NCBI GenBank assembly: GCA_030831265.1
Contig: JAURLM010000019.1
Span: 1-6,066, forward strand
Direction of reading: 5' to 3'
Source of the DNA: Chloroflexota bacterium
GTDB lineage: Bacteria > Chloroflexota > Dehalococcoidia > Lucifugimonadales > Lucifugimonadaceae
DNA length: 6,066 bases
Positions 1 to 6,066 of the stretch are shown piece after piece. The notes below the pieces were generated by a model. The model saw only the letters and a program-made list of their open reading frames with translations, had not been told where the DNA came from and searched no databases. Each line of letters begins with the position of its first letter. Positions within the stretch are counted from its first letter, which is position 1. Both the position numbers and the translations under genes were made by a program.

Positions 1-1
1 G

Positions 2-1441
2 AATTCGGCGATCATGTTGACGAGACAGGTTGCCAATTGGCTCATCGCCACCATTCTCGTACTGCTCGTTCCCCGCTATCTCGGGGATGCCGGCCTCGGT
101 CAACTCCAGTTTGGCCAGTCGTTTGCCTCACTGGTCTCCATCGGCGTCGGCCTCGGTATGGGCCAGATGCTCACCAGGGAAATCGCGCGCAAGAAAGAAG
201 ACGCACAGGCGCTGTTTCACACAGCATTCACCGTCCGACTGGTCTCTGCAGGCATCGCCATAGCAGTCGTTGTCATTGCCGTGTCAGTCAGCGGGATACG
301 CGGCGAATCCGCAGCTGTCATATACGCAGCGACAGCATCCATGTTGCTGCTCAGCACGGGACGCATGGGCGTTAGCATCCTTTACGGCCGCGAGGACATG
401 ACAAAGGTCGCCATCGCAGACACCGTTTCGCGGATAATCGCAGCAATCCTGGGCATCATCGTGCTGCTCAACGGCAATGGTGCTTTCGAGTACGCAATCA
501 CGATACTCATCGGATCGGCAATCCACTCGGCGATCATTTTCATCTCCGCAAACCGGGAAATGCCAATCAGGCCCGGCTTTTCGACCTACCAGGCCAAGCG
601 ACTGCTGACCGGAGCGATGCCGTTTGCCATTACCGGTGGAATCCTGACTCTCTACAACCAAGCTGACACCATCATGGTCAGGACATTCGCCGGTGAGGCT
701 GTCCTGGGATGGCATGCTGCTGCGATGCGCCTGATTGGTGCGACCGAGATCGTCCCTGCGGCTATTGCCACTGCCCTGCTGCCAACACTGTCACGCACCT
801 TCGTATCAGACCGCGCAGGATCGGAATCCCTGTCCAAGCGGACAGTTGCCATCGCCACTGCCTTGCTTGTCCCCGTTGCATTCGTCCTGGCCTCAAACGC
901 AGCCCGGATACTGGACATACTCCCGATACCCGACGTGTTCTCCAATTCCGCCCCTGTACTGGTGGTACTGGCAATCAGCATCCCTGTCACAGCCATGCTG
1001 ACAATCACCGGAGCCATAGCGACCGGTTCCAATCGGCAGAAAATGTTCATGGTCACTATGGCTACCGGACTGAGCACCAACATCGCCCTGAACGCCGTCC
1101 TCATCCCCTATTACCAGGATCACATGGGCAACGGCGGCACAGGTGCGGCAGTTGCCACGCTTACTTCGGAGATCGTGATTCTGCTAATCATGTTCCGCGT
1201 GCTTGCAAGCGAAGCATTCGGCAAAACAGGACTGCTGGGCCTGAGTAAAGTCGCTGTAGCCACAACGGCAATGTCGCTGTTGGCATGGGCAGGTTCGGCC
1301 TCAGGGCTTCACTGGTCAATCTGGAACGTCGCCGCACTGGTCGTATACGTTGTCCTGGTCGCCGCGTTCAGAATCATCACACGCAGTGACATCAACGTCG
1401 TCATCGAATCTATTCGCCGACGACGCAGCGCCAAGCCTTGA
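2..1441 (+). CDS. Polysaccharide/lipid flippase (Wzx/MATE-like, MOP superfamily), 5'-truncated
   Basis: This is a polytopic inner-membrane protein of the polysaccharide biosynthesis/export family, whose members flip lipid-linked glycans across the cytoplasmic membrane. Numbering from the first in-window Met (base 14; 475 residues), I see roughly 12-14 hydrophobic segments separated by short charged loops. Family-like stretches include PRYLGDAGLGQ (about 20-30), the MLTREIAR loop after the second helix (about 52-59), and YNQADTIMV in the central helix (about 214-222, Asp218), followed by a GWHAAAMRL-type repeat-half signature. The tail is strongly basic (RRRRSAKP), as expected for a cytoplasmic end. 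The frame is open upstream of base 14 to the window edge (Asn-Ser-Ala-Ile). Homologues usually carry about 8-15 more residues before the PRYLG-like motif, so the real start is probably outside the window. Family assignment is firm; the specific substrate is unknown. Confidence 0.85.
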   Translation, partial: NSAIMLTRQVANWLIATILVLLVPRYLGDAGLGQLQFGQSFASLVSIGVGLGMGQMLTREIARKKEDAQALFHTAFTVRLVSAGIAIAVVVIAVSVSGIRGESAAVIYAATASMLLLSTGRMGVSILYGREDMTKVAIADTVSRIIAAILGIIVLLNGNGAFEYAITILIGSAIHSAIIFISANREMPIRPGFSTYQAKRLLTGAMPFAITGGILTLYNQADTIMVRTFAGEAVLGWHAAAMRLIGATEIVPAAIATALLPTLSRTFVSDRAGSESLSKRTVAIATALLVPVAFVLASNAARILDILPIPDVFSNSAPVLVVLAISIPVTAMLTITGAIATGSNRQKMFMVTMATGLSTNIALNAVLIPYYQDHMGNGGTGAAVATLTSEIVILLIMFRVLASEAFGKTGLLGLSKVAVATTAMSLLAWAGSASGLHWSIWNVAALVVYVVLVAAFRIITRSDINVVIESIRRRRSAKP

Positions 1442-1488
1442 CGCGAGTCGACGCCCGGCGAATACTGCTGGCCAACCCGTTTCGACCG

Positions 1489-1500
1489 GCTGATATCAGC
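1489..1500. promoter_or_regulatory. Perfect 12-bp palindrome, candidate operator
   Basis: GCTGATATCAGC is a perfect dyad in the 89-bp gap between the flippase and the Ldh_2 gene, ending 30 bp before the latter's start codon. Two-fold symmetry with 6-bp half-sites fits binding by a dimeric regulator. It has no loop and no T-run, so it is not an intrinsic terminator. I see no convincing -35/-10 pair beside it. An operator role is inference only; a 12-bp palindrome can arise by chance. Confidence 0.3.
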
Positions 1501-1530
1501 TCAACCCCAACACAGGTTTCGTAATCAATC

Positions 1531-2610
1531 ATGCTTGACCACTTTCACGTACCCGAAAAAGACCGCGTAATGGTCATGCCCGCCGACCTGCGCAAGACCA
1601 CGAAAGATATTTTCCTGAAGATGGGTATGCCGGATGAGCACGCCCACCTTGCGATGGACGCGCTTGTCGTGGCTGATGAGCGTGGCTGCGAGACGCACGG
1701 CGTGTCAAACATGCTTCGCAATTACGTTCGGGCGTTCGGTGAGGGTGGCATCAACCCGACTCCCGACCTGAAGATTGTCCGTGAATCCAACGCTACGGCG
1801 ACCATGGACGCCGACGGCGCTCACGGTCTGGTCGCATGCCCACTCGCAATGCAGATCGCTATCAAGAAGGCGAAAGAGGTCGGCATCGGCGCGGTGACGA
1901 TCTACAACAGCCGCCATCCCGGCATGATGGCGTACCACTCGATGCTGGCACTTGAACACGACATGATCGGATATGCCATCACAGGCGGGGGTGCGGTGCA
2001 AGTACCGACGTTCGGTGCGGTGCCAAGGGTTGGCGCAGTTCCTCATTCGTGGGCCGTGCCAACGAAGTCGATGCCGCCATTTGTCCTCGACATCTCATCG
2101 TCCTCAGTTGCCGCAAACAAGATCGTCCTGCTGCGCCGAACCGGAGCATCGCTACTGCCGGGGCTTCTCGCAGGCGAAGACGGCACGCCGCTCATGGACG
2201 GAGGCCCGGTACCTGACGAAACGCGGCTACTGCCGTGGGGCGCAACCCGAGAGATGGGCTCTCACAAGGGCTACGGTATGGCGGTGATAGGCCAGATATT
2301 CGCCGGGATTCTTTCTGCAGGGATTTACGGCGTGACCAACCCGCCCGGTAACGGTACGCAGTTCGTGGCCGCATACTCGGTCGACGCTTTCACGGATGTA
2401 AACCGCTTCAAGCAGTCGATGGACGATTTCCTGACCTATCTCGTCGAGACTCCGCCCGCTCCCGGTCACGACCGCGTCTACTACGCCGGTCTGCCGGAAT
2501 ACGAGGAAGTGCAGAAGCGCACTAAAGACGGGATACCGCTACATCGCGAAGTTGTGGAGTGGTTCGATTCCTGTGCAAACGACCTCAAATTCGAAAAGCT
2601 CGTACGATAG
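1531..2610 (+). CDS. Malate/L-lactate dehydrogenase (Ldh_2) family oxidoreductase, divergent
   Basis: The 359-residue protein has the length and motif order of the Ldh_2 family: NAD(P)-dependent dehydrogenases of 2-hydroxy acids and relatives (malate, lactate, ureidoglycolate, delta1-piperideine-2-carboxylate), unrelated to classical Rossmann MDH/LDH. Visible motifs are ADERGCETHGV (48-58, with His56 of the family's SHG-type motif), YNSRHPG (125-131, His129), VLDISSSSVAANK (185-197) and GSHKGYGMAV (243-252). The usual GTNP motif before the nucleotide-contacting segment is replaced by GAVP (168-171), and the family's ATS by SSS, so cofactor or substrate preference may differ from characterised members. 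The start at 1531 lacks a clear Shine-Dalgarno. Met14 (base 1570) or Met16 (base 1576) are alternatives, and family alignment begins around residue 14. It lies 89 bp after the flippase and 87 bp before the next gene, same strand. The family is confident; the substrate is unassigned. Confidence 0.87.
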   Translation: MLDHFHVPEKDRVMVMPADLRKTTKDIFLKMGMPDEHAHLAMDALVVADERGCETHGVSNMLRNYVRAFGEGGINPTPDLKIVRESNATATMDADGAHGLVACPLAMQIAIKKAKEVGIGAVTIYNSRHPGMMAYHSMLALEHDMIGYAITGGGAVQVPTFGAVPRVGAVPHSWAVPTKSMPPFVLDISSSSVAANKIVLLRRTGASLLPGLLAGEDGTPLMDGGPVPDETRLLPWGATREMGSHKGYGMAVIGQIFAGILSAGIYGVTNPPGNGTQFVAAYSVDAFTDVNRFKQSMDDFLTYLVETPPAPGHDRVYYAGLPEYEEVQKRTKDGIPLHREVVEWFDSCANDLKFEKLVR

Positions 2611-2697
2611 CAGCGGTCTAAGGATTTGTCGCGCTGACGGGCATGTCGGTGTGCCAGTCCCAAAATCAACAAACAAACATCAGGTAGAGAAAAACAG

Positions 2698-3618
2698 ATG
2701 AAAGTCCTTGTTACTGGCGGTTCTGGCCGCGCTGGCGAATACATCATGGCCGAGCTTGCGGCTAACGGTCATATCTGCATCAACGCCGACATGGCTCCAC
2801 CAAAATCGACTTCGCACGACTCCGGTGCGCTTTTCCAGAAGGTGGATTTCACCGATTACGGCCAGACGGTTGCCGTGATGAAAGGCGTCGATGCCGTAAT
2901 CCACATGGCCGCGATTCCTGCGCCGAACATAGACGCTGAGCACACTGTCTTCCGGGTCAACATGCTCTCCAACTGGAACGTTCTGGAAGCTGCGGAGCTA
3001 TACGGCATCGAAAAGATCGTGATGGCGTCGTCGATCAATGCCGTTGGCGCTGGCTGGGGTGCGGATCTGTTCGTCCCTGAATACTTCCCGGTGGACGCAG
3101 CACATCCCACACGCGTACAGGACGCATATTCACAGTCGAAGTGGCTCGGCGAGCAAATGGCCGACGCTTTCTGCCGACGCCGCCCTGGCCTCCAGATCGC
3201 TTCGATGCGGTTCCATGCCCTGTGGGATCCGGCGACGGCCGAGAACCACATGAAGCAGGGTGACAAGACGACGACATCAGGGCGCAACGCAATGGGCTTC
3301 TGGTCATGGGTTGGCAGACATGATGCTGCCCGCGCGTGCCGTCTCGCCATCGAGAAGGATTTCGGAGGTCACGAGGCGTTTTTCATCAACGCCAAAGACA
3401 CTGTGCTGGAAATCCCGACCGAAGAGGCCATCCGCCGAGAGTACGGCAAGGTGACATACAAGCGTCCGCTGCCCGACTTCACAAGTCCGCTGGATATCAC
3501 CAAGGGGAAGGAACTGCTGGACTGGGAGCCGATGGAGTCATGGCGTGAAGGCACGGTCCGCAAGCCGGAAGGCGCAAAGCACGACAGGCCGCAGTACGTA
3601 GCCCCCTGGACGCGCTAG
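2698..3618 (+). CDS. NAD-dependent epimerase/dehydratase-family protein (extended SDR)
   Basis: This 306-residue cytosolic Rossmann-fold enzyme belongs to the extended short-chain dehydrogenase group, whose members epimerise, dehydrate or oxidise sugars, sugar nucleotides and sugar acids. The N-terminus carries the dinucleotide motif TGGSGRAG (6-13). Asp31 at the end of the second strand favours NAD(H), and HMAA (69-72) matches the usual HLAA. ASSINAVG (110-117) supplies the conserved Ser region, and YSQSK (144-148) gives catalytic Tyr144 and Lys148. A WSWVGRHDAARA stretch (about 200-211) resembles the conserved WSYVDVRDAA-type region of uronate-dehydrogenase-like and related proteins, so oxidation of a sugar or sugar acid is possible but unproven. 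The leader (about 2661-2697) is A-rich with few G's and only a weak AGG/AGAGA ribosome site. The start is supported because the Rossmann motif begins immediately. The gene probably follows the Ldh_2 gene in one transcript, and its stop lies 3 bp from the stop of the opposing SDR. Confidence 0.87.
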   Translation: MKVLVTGGSGRAGEYIMAELAANGHICINADMAPPKSTSHDSGALFQKVDFTDYGQTVAVMKGVDAVIHMAAIPAPNIDAEHTVFRVNMLSNWNVLEAAELYGIEKIVMASSINAVGAGWGADLFVPEYFPVDAAHPTRVQDAYSQSKWLGEQMADAFCRRRPGLQIASMRFHALWDPATAENHMKQGDKTTTSGRNAMGFWSWVGRHDAARACRLAIEKDFGGHEAFFINAKDTVLEIPTEEAIRREYGKVTYKRPLPDFTSPLDITKGKELLDWEPMESWREGTVRKPEGAKHDRPQYVAPWTR

Positions 3619-3621
3619 CAA

Positions 3622-4389
3622 TCAGATCGCGGTCAGACCGCCGTCCACCGAAAACGCCTGCCCGGTTACATAAGACGCTGCGTTGGAACATAACCATGCA
3701 ACCAGCTCAGCGACCTCTTCCGGTGTGCCGTAACGGCCCATCGGAACTCCTCGCTCGATGCGACGGCGCGCTTCTAAATCGGACTTGTCTATCTGCTCCA
3801 TCATCGCCGTGTCTATGGGACCGGGACAGATGGCATTTGCGCGTATCCCGCGGCGTGCGTAGTCGAGTGCGACCGCCCGCGTCATCCCCAGCACGGCGTG
3901 CTTTGACGCGGTATAGGCTGGCCGACGCAACGATGCGCGCAGACCGTTGATTGACGAGTCGTTGACGATCACACCGCCGCCCTGCTCAACCATCACGGCC
4001 AGCTCCGCCTTCATGCAGTTCCATGTGCCACGTACATTCACATCGAGCGTGGCCACCAGCACATCATCGCTTGTCTCATGCAACTTGCCTGTGTCCGCAA
4101 GCAACCCGGCATTGTTAAAAGCGCAATCGAGTCGACCAAACTCGCTGACCGCGTACTGCACAAGTGCCGTCACCTGCTCAACATCGGTCACATCACAACG
4201 GACAAAGCGGCAGACGCCGCCAGTTGCTGACGCAAGCCTGACAGTCTCGTTGCCCTCATCAACCCGCCTGCCCGCGGCGACAACGTTTGCGCCCAACGAG
4301 GCCATCAACACGGCTGTTGCGCGCCCTATACCGGACGTCGCACCGGTTATGATTGCGGTCTTGCCTTTGAGTGACGTTTTACTGTCCAT
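3622..4389 (-). CDS. Classical short-chain dehydrogenase/reductase (SDR)
   Basis: The product is a 255-residue NAD(P)-dependent oxidoreductase of the classical SDR family. It has the cofactor motif TGATSGIG (15-22), a CDV segment (65-67) for the adenine, NNAG (92-95), Asn118, IVNDSS (141-146) with catalytic Ser146, YTASK (159-163) with Tyr159 and Lys163, CPGPIDT after the last core strand, and the usual ending VTGQAFSVDGGL. The full Asn-Ser-Tyr-Lys tetrad is present, so it should be active. Arg41-Arg42 after the second strand suggest NADP(H), which is inference. The frame extends to 4491, but the added 34 residues look unlike the family. The Met at 4389 sits just ahead of LKGKTAIITG, as is normal, and has a GAGGA 11 nt upstream, so I chose it. 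It is convergent with the epimerase-like gene and divergent from the GNAT. The substrate (alcohol, sugar, hydroxy acid) is not predictable. Confidence 0.92.
   Translation of the reverse strand: MDSKTSLKGKTAIITGATSGIGRATAVLMASLGANVVAAGRRVDEGNETVRLASATGGVCRFVRCDVTDVEQVTALVQYAVSEFGRLDCAFNNAGLLADTGKLHETSDDVLVATLDVNVRGTWNCMKAELAVMVEQGGGVIVNDSSINGLRASLRRPAYTASKHAVLGMTRAVALDYARRGIRANAICPGPIDTAMMEQIDKSDLEARRRIERGVPMGRYGTPEEVAELVAWLCSNAASYVTGQAFSVDGGLTAI
3629..3641. repeat. Short inverted repeat at a convergent gene junction
   Basis: GCGGTC-A-GACCGC is a perfect inverted repeat that could fold as a 5-bp GC stem with a 3-nt loop. It lies in the last codons of the SDR and 10 bp past the epimerase-like stop. 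With only 3 bp between the two stops there is no room for a separate terminator, so this hairpin could help end or stabilise either transcript. No U-tract follows on the plus strand and only a weak T-containing stretch on the minus strand, so a canonical intrinsic terminator is not supported. Confidence 0.25.
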
Positions 4390-4396
4390 GAGAGCA

Positions 4397-4432
4397 GATA
4401 TCCTCGGATACCAGTTGATACCGGGCGATGCC
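4397..4432. promoter_or_regulatory. Four helically phased GATAYC-like hexamers, candidate operator
   Basis: GATATC (4397), GATACC (4407), GATACC (4417) and GATGCC (4427) begin exactly 10 bp apart, separated by unrelated 4-bp spacers (CTCG, AGTT, GGGC). They therefore face the same side of the helix. They lie in the 100-bp divergent region between the SDR start (4389) and the GNAT start (4490), partly over the SDR ribosome site. A 10-bp period is not a multiple of three, so coding does not explain it. This layout is typical of arrayed binding sites for a cooperative regulator. Only two copies are identical, and GATACC also occurs inside genes here, so the role is inferred. Confidence 0.35.
4401..4405 (-). 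promoter_or_regulatory. Probable ribosome-binding site of the SDR
   Basis: On the minus strand GAGGA stands 11 nt before the ATG at 4389. The spacing is slightly long, but it is one of the better Shine-Dalgarno matches in the window. It supports the inner start over the upstream in-frame ATG at 4491. It also overlaps the phased hexamer array, so a protein bound there could affect both transcription and ribosome access. Confidence 0.45.
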
Positions 4433-4489
4433 GACAGGTGGCGATTGCGGAACGAGACAGCGCCAGTGTAACCGGCAGAGCATTTCCAC

Positions 4490-5716
4490 ATGAACGTTAA
4501 CTACCGACCGATAACCGAAGATGAGTTCTCCAACTGGAGAATTGCGGTCCGCCGCGGCTTCAATGAACAGGTTCACCCGGATGACATCACACGACTCCGT
4601 AATGACCGCATTGAGATAGACCGGCTGTTCGGGGCATTTGCAGATGGGAATAATCTCGTCGGTACGGGTGGAACTGACTCTTATCAGCTAACCGTTCCCG
4701 GTGGCGCGCAGATACCAGCCGCCGGCATCGCATACATCGGCACGGCAGCCACGCATCTTCGGCGCGGCATCCTGACCGGCATGATGCGCACGTTGCTGGA
4801 CCAGGCAATAGAACGCAAAGAGCCGGTTGCAACGCTGTGGGCTTCGCAGTCAGGCATCTATTCGCGCTTCGGATTCGGACAGGCAACAGTTGCTGAAGGG
4901 TGGAGCATCAAAACGGCAAATGCGACTTTCGCCCACGCTCCAAAGGTTCCCGGCAAGACCAGGTTTGTCAGCCATGATGACGCACTTGAAATCATGCCTC
5001 GTGTGTGGGAGACACTGCGGAAAAATCGGACGGGTTTCCTTGACCGCTCACCATCTCGCTGGCGTTACTTTTTCTTCGACGAGGAGCGTCTCCGCGGCGG
5101 CCGGAGCGGCATGTTCCATGTCGTCTATGAGGACAACGGCATCCCGGAAGGGTACGCAGCGTATCGGATGAAGCGGTTACGAGAGGAAGAGTTCGAGGTA
5201 GAGATGAAAGTAGTCGAAGCCGTCACGTCAACGCCGGAATCGCATGCCGCCATCTGGCACTTCCTGCTGAACGTTGATCTTGTGCAGTCCGTATCAGCGG
5301 GTAACCGGCCATCCAGTGACGCCCTGTGGTGGATGCTGGCTGACCCGCGTCAACTCAAGCGAACCCCGTCAGATGGCCTGTGGGCGCGTGTCCTCGATGT
5401 CGAGACAGCGCTGGCAGCCAGGACCTACGAATCCGATGGCCACATCACGTTCGAAGTTATCGACAACGTTGTTCCCGCTGCCGCCGGAATCTTTCGGCTT
5501 ACGGTTTCTGGGGGCAAAGCTACCTGCGAGCGTACTTCAGCACAACCGGAGGTCACACTGGGTGCATCCGAACTTGGCTCGGTCTACCTTGGAGGAACTC
5601 GATTATCCCACCTCGCTCGTGCAGGTCGAGCCGAAGAACACGTTCCCGGCGCAATCGCACGTTTCGACTGGCTGTTTTCCACGGCCATACCCCCGTGGTG
5701 TCCTCACGAGTTCTAG
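4490..5716 (+). CDS. Eis-like GNAT N-acetyltransferase with SCP2-like C-terminal domain
   Basis: This 408-residue protein matches the length and three-part layout of the Eis (enhanced intracellular survival) family: an N-terminal GNAT domain (about 1-130), a second GNAT-like domain (about 130-290) and a C-terminal sterol-carrier-protein-2-like domain (about 290-408). Such enzymes use acetyl-CoA to acetylate amines. THLRRGILTGMM (88-99) is the acetyl-CoA pyrophosphate-binding loop. SGIYSRFGFG (121-130) carries Tyr124, equivalent to the general acid of mycobacterial Eis. The protein ends in PPWCPHEF, and in Eis the C-terminal Phe carboxylate reaches the active site, so catalytic features look intact. 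The start is supported by overall length and by in-register similarity to the downstream paralogue; no clear Shine-Dalgarno is seen. Mycobacterial Eis can acetylate aminoglycosides, but distant homologues are common in environmental bacteria and the substrate here is unknown. It is divergent from the SDR. Confidence 0.88.
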   Translation: MNVNYRPITEDEFSNWRIAVRRGFNEQVHPDDITRLRNDRIEIDRLFGAFADGNNLVGTGGTDSYQLTVPGGAQIPAAGIAYIGTAATHLRRGILTGMMRTLLDQAIERKEPVATLWASQSGIYSRFGFGQATVAEGWSIKTANATFAHAPKVPGKTRFVSHDDALEIMPRVWETLRKNRTGFLDRSPSRWRYFFFDEERLRGGRSGMFHVVYEDNGIPEGYAAYRMKRLREEEFEVEMKVVEAVTSTPESHAAIWHFLLNVDLVQSVSAGNRPSSDALWWMLADPRQLKRTPSDGLWARVLDVETALAARTYESDGHITFEVIDNVVPAAAGIFRLTVSGGKATCERTSAQPEVTLGASELGSVYLGGTRLSHLARAGRAEEHVPGAIARFDWLFSTAIPPWCPHEF

Positions 5717-5760
5717 TCATTGCTTTATGACACGCCTGCGATACCCTCATTGGCTTACAA

Positions 5761-5787
5761 ACCTGGCAACACATCTCGACCTGGCAA
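5761..5787. repeat. 9-bp direct repeat upstream of the second GNAT gene
   Basis: ACCTGGCAA occurs at 5761-5769 and again at 5779-5787, an 18-bp period with a 9-bp gap, in the 95-bp space between the two GNAT genes. The second copy ends 24 bp before the next start codon. It could be a pair of regulator half-sites or chance. No promoter or terminator is convincing around it. Confidence 0.25.
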
Positions 5788-5811
5788 TCCTACGACTAGA
5801 AACACCTGCAC

Positions 5812-6066
5812 ATGACCATTGAATACAGAAGTCCAAGAGACAATGAGTGGCTGGATTTCGGCACGGCGATTTCCCGCGGTTTCGGCAATCATCCACCAGC
5901 CGATGAAGGATCGATCGCACGTTGGAACCAGTTCGTCACTTCTCTAACAGCGTTCGGCGCATGGGATGACGAGACAAACGTCGGCACTGCGGGCTACCTG
6001 ACCGCCGACACATCGCTGCCCGGCGGCAACAAACTGCCCACCGCGCTGGTGACCATCGTGACAGTA
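5812..6066 (+). CDS. Second Eis-like GNAT acetyltransferase, 3'-truncated by window end
   Basis: From the ATG at 5812 the frame stays open for 85 codons to the window edge. The peptide (beginning MTIEYRSPRDNEW) aligns without gaps to the N-terminus of the upstream Eis-like GNAT. By hand I count about 20 identities in 85, including Tyr5-Arg6, the Arg-Gly-Phe triplet at 22-24, Val-Gly-Thr at 57-59, Gly61 and Pro-Gly-Gly at 70-72. The acetyl-CoA loop, the catalytic Tyr and the SCP2-like domain would lie beyond the window, so activity cannot be judged. The start is supported by the shared Met-x-(Val/Ile)-x-Tyr-Arg opening at the same register, although no Shine-Dalgarno is evident. It sits 95 bp after its paralogue on the same strand, suggesting an old tandem duplication now diverged in sequence. 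Confidence 0.75.
   Translation, partial: MTIEYRSPRDNEWLDFGTAISRGFGNHPPADEGSIARWNQFVTSLTAFGAWDDETNVGTAGYLTADTSLPGGNKLPTALVTIVTV

Noticed and set aside
652..1104. 150-codon minus-strand frame inside the flippase
   Set aside because: It is fully antisense to the membrane protein gene, and its composition mirrors the hydrophobic codons on the other strand.
2639..2655. Possible hairpin GGCA-N8-TGCC between the Ldh_2 and epimerase-like genes
   Set aside because: The stem is only 4 bp with a long loop and no T-run, too weak to call a terminator.
3947..4471. 174-codon open frame on the plus strand opposite the SDR
   Set aside because: It is antisense to a gene with intact catalytic motifs, and its Ser/Thr/Ala-rich, low-complexity product is typical of a shadow frame.
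4390..4491. N-terminal extension of the SDR by 34 residues to an ATG at 4491, overlapping the GNAT start in a CATG palindrome
   Set aside because: The extension does not resemble SDR N-termini, the inner Met is directly before the Rossmann motif with a GAGGA upstream, and the region is better explained as a divergent regulatory gap.
4490..5716. Annotation as an aminoglycoside-resistance determinant
   Set aside because: Family membership alone does not establish aminoglycoside acetylation; distant Eis homologues are widespread and the substrate region cannot be evaluated by eye.
5719..5746. Possible promoter TTGCTT ... TACCCT with 16-bp spacing before the second GNAT
   Set aside because: The -10 element matches the consensus at only about half its positions, no better than expected by chance.
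5274..5822. 182-codon plus-strand frame spanning the GNAT 3' end and the following gap
   Set aside because: It overlaps the Eis-like gene in another frame, shows no recognisable motif and runs over the start of the second GNAT.

Overview
The window is ordinary, densely coding bacterial chromosome of moderately high G+C (estimated by eye, upper 50s percent). It has six protein genes and no RNA gene, mobile element or CRISPR array that I can see. Taxonomy is uncertain. Several starts lack a convincing Shine-Dalgarno. The mix of an Ldh_2-family dehydrogenase, short-chain dehydrogenases and Eis-like acetyltransferases would suit an environmental heterotroph, for example a Chloroflexota/SAR202-like lineage, but that is a guess from gene content. 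The window begins exactly with an EcoRI recognition sequence, and the first and last genes are both cut by the window ends.

Layout: 2-1441 (+), the C-terminal bulk of a polytopic polysaccharide/lipid flippase; 1531-2610 (+), a divergent malate/L-lactate dehydrogenase (Ldh_2) family oxidoreductase; 2698-3618 (+), an extended-SDR NAD-dependent epimerase/dehydratase-like protein; 3622-4389 (-), a classical short-chain dehydrogenase convergent with it, with only 3 bp between stops; 4490-5716 (+), an Eis-like GNAT acetyltransferase with an SCP2-like C-terminal region; 5812-6066 (+), the first 85 codons of a second, diverged Eis-like GNAT. No gene-free stretch exceeds about 100 bp.

Three neighbouring oxidoreductases from three families (Ldh_2, extended SDR, classical SDR) suggest a small module for oxidising or reducing hydroxy acids, sugar acids or similar alcohols. 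The substrate cannot be read from sequence. The flippase upstream is probably the end of an envelope-polysaccharide locus and need not be connected. The two GNATs form a tandem paralogous pair, the first divergent from the SDR.

The least explained signals are non-coding: four GATAYC-like hexamers at exact 10-bp spacing between the SDR and the first GNAT, a perfect 12-bp palindrome before the Ldh_2 gene, and a 9-bp direct repeat before the second GNAT. No clearly undescribed system is evident.
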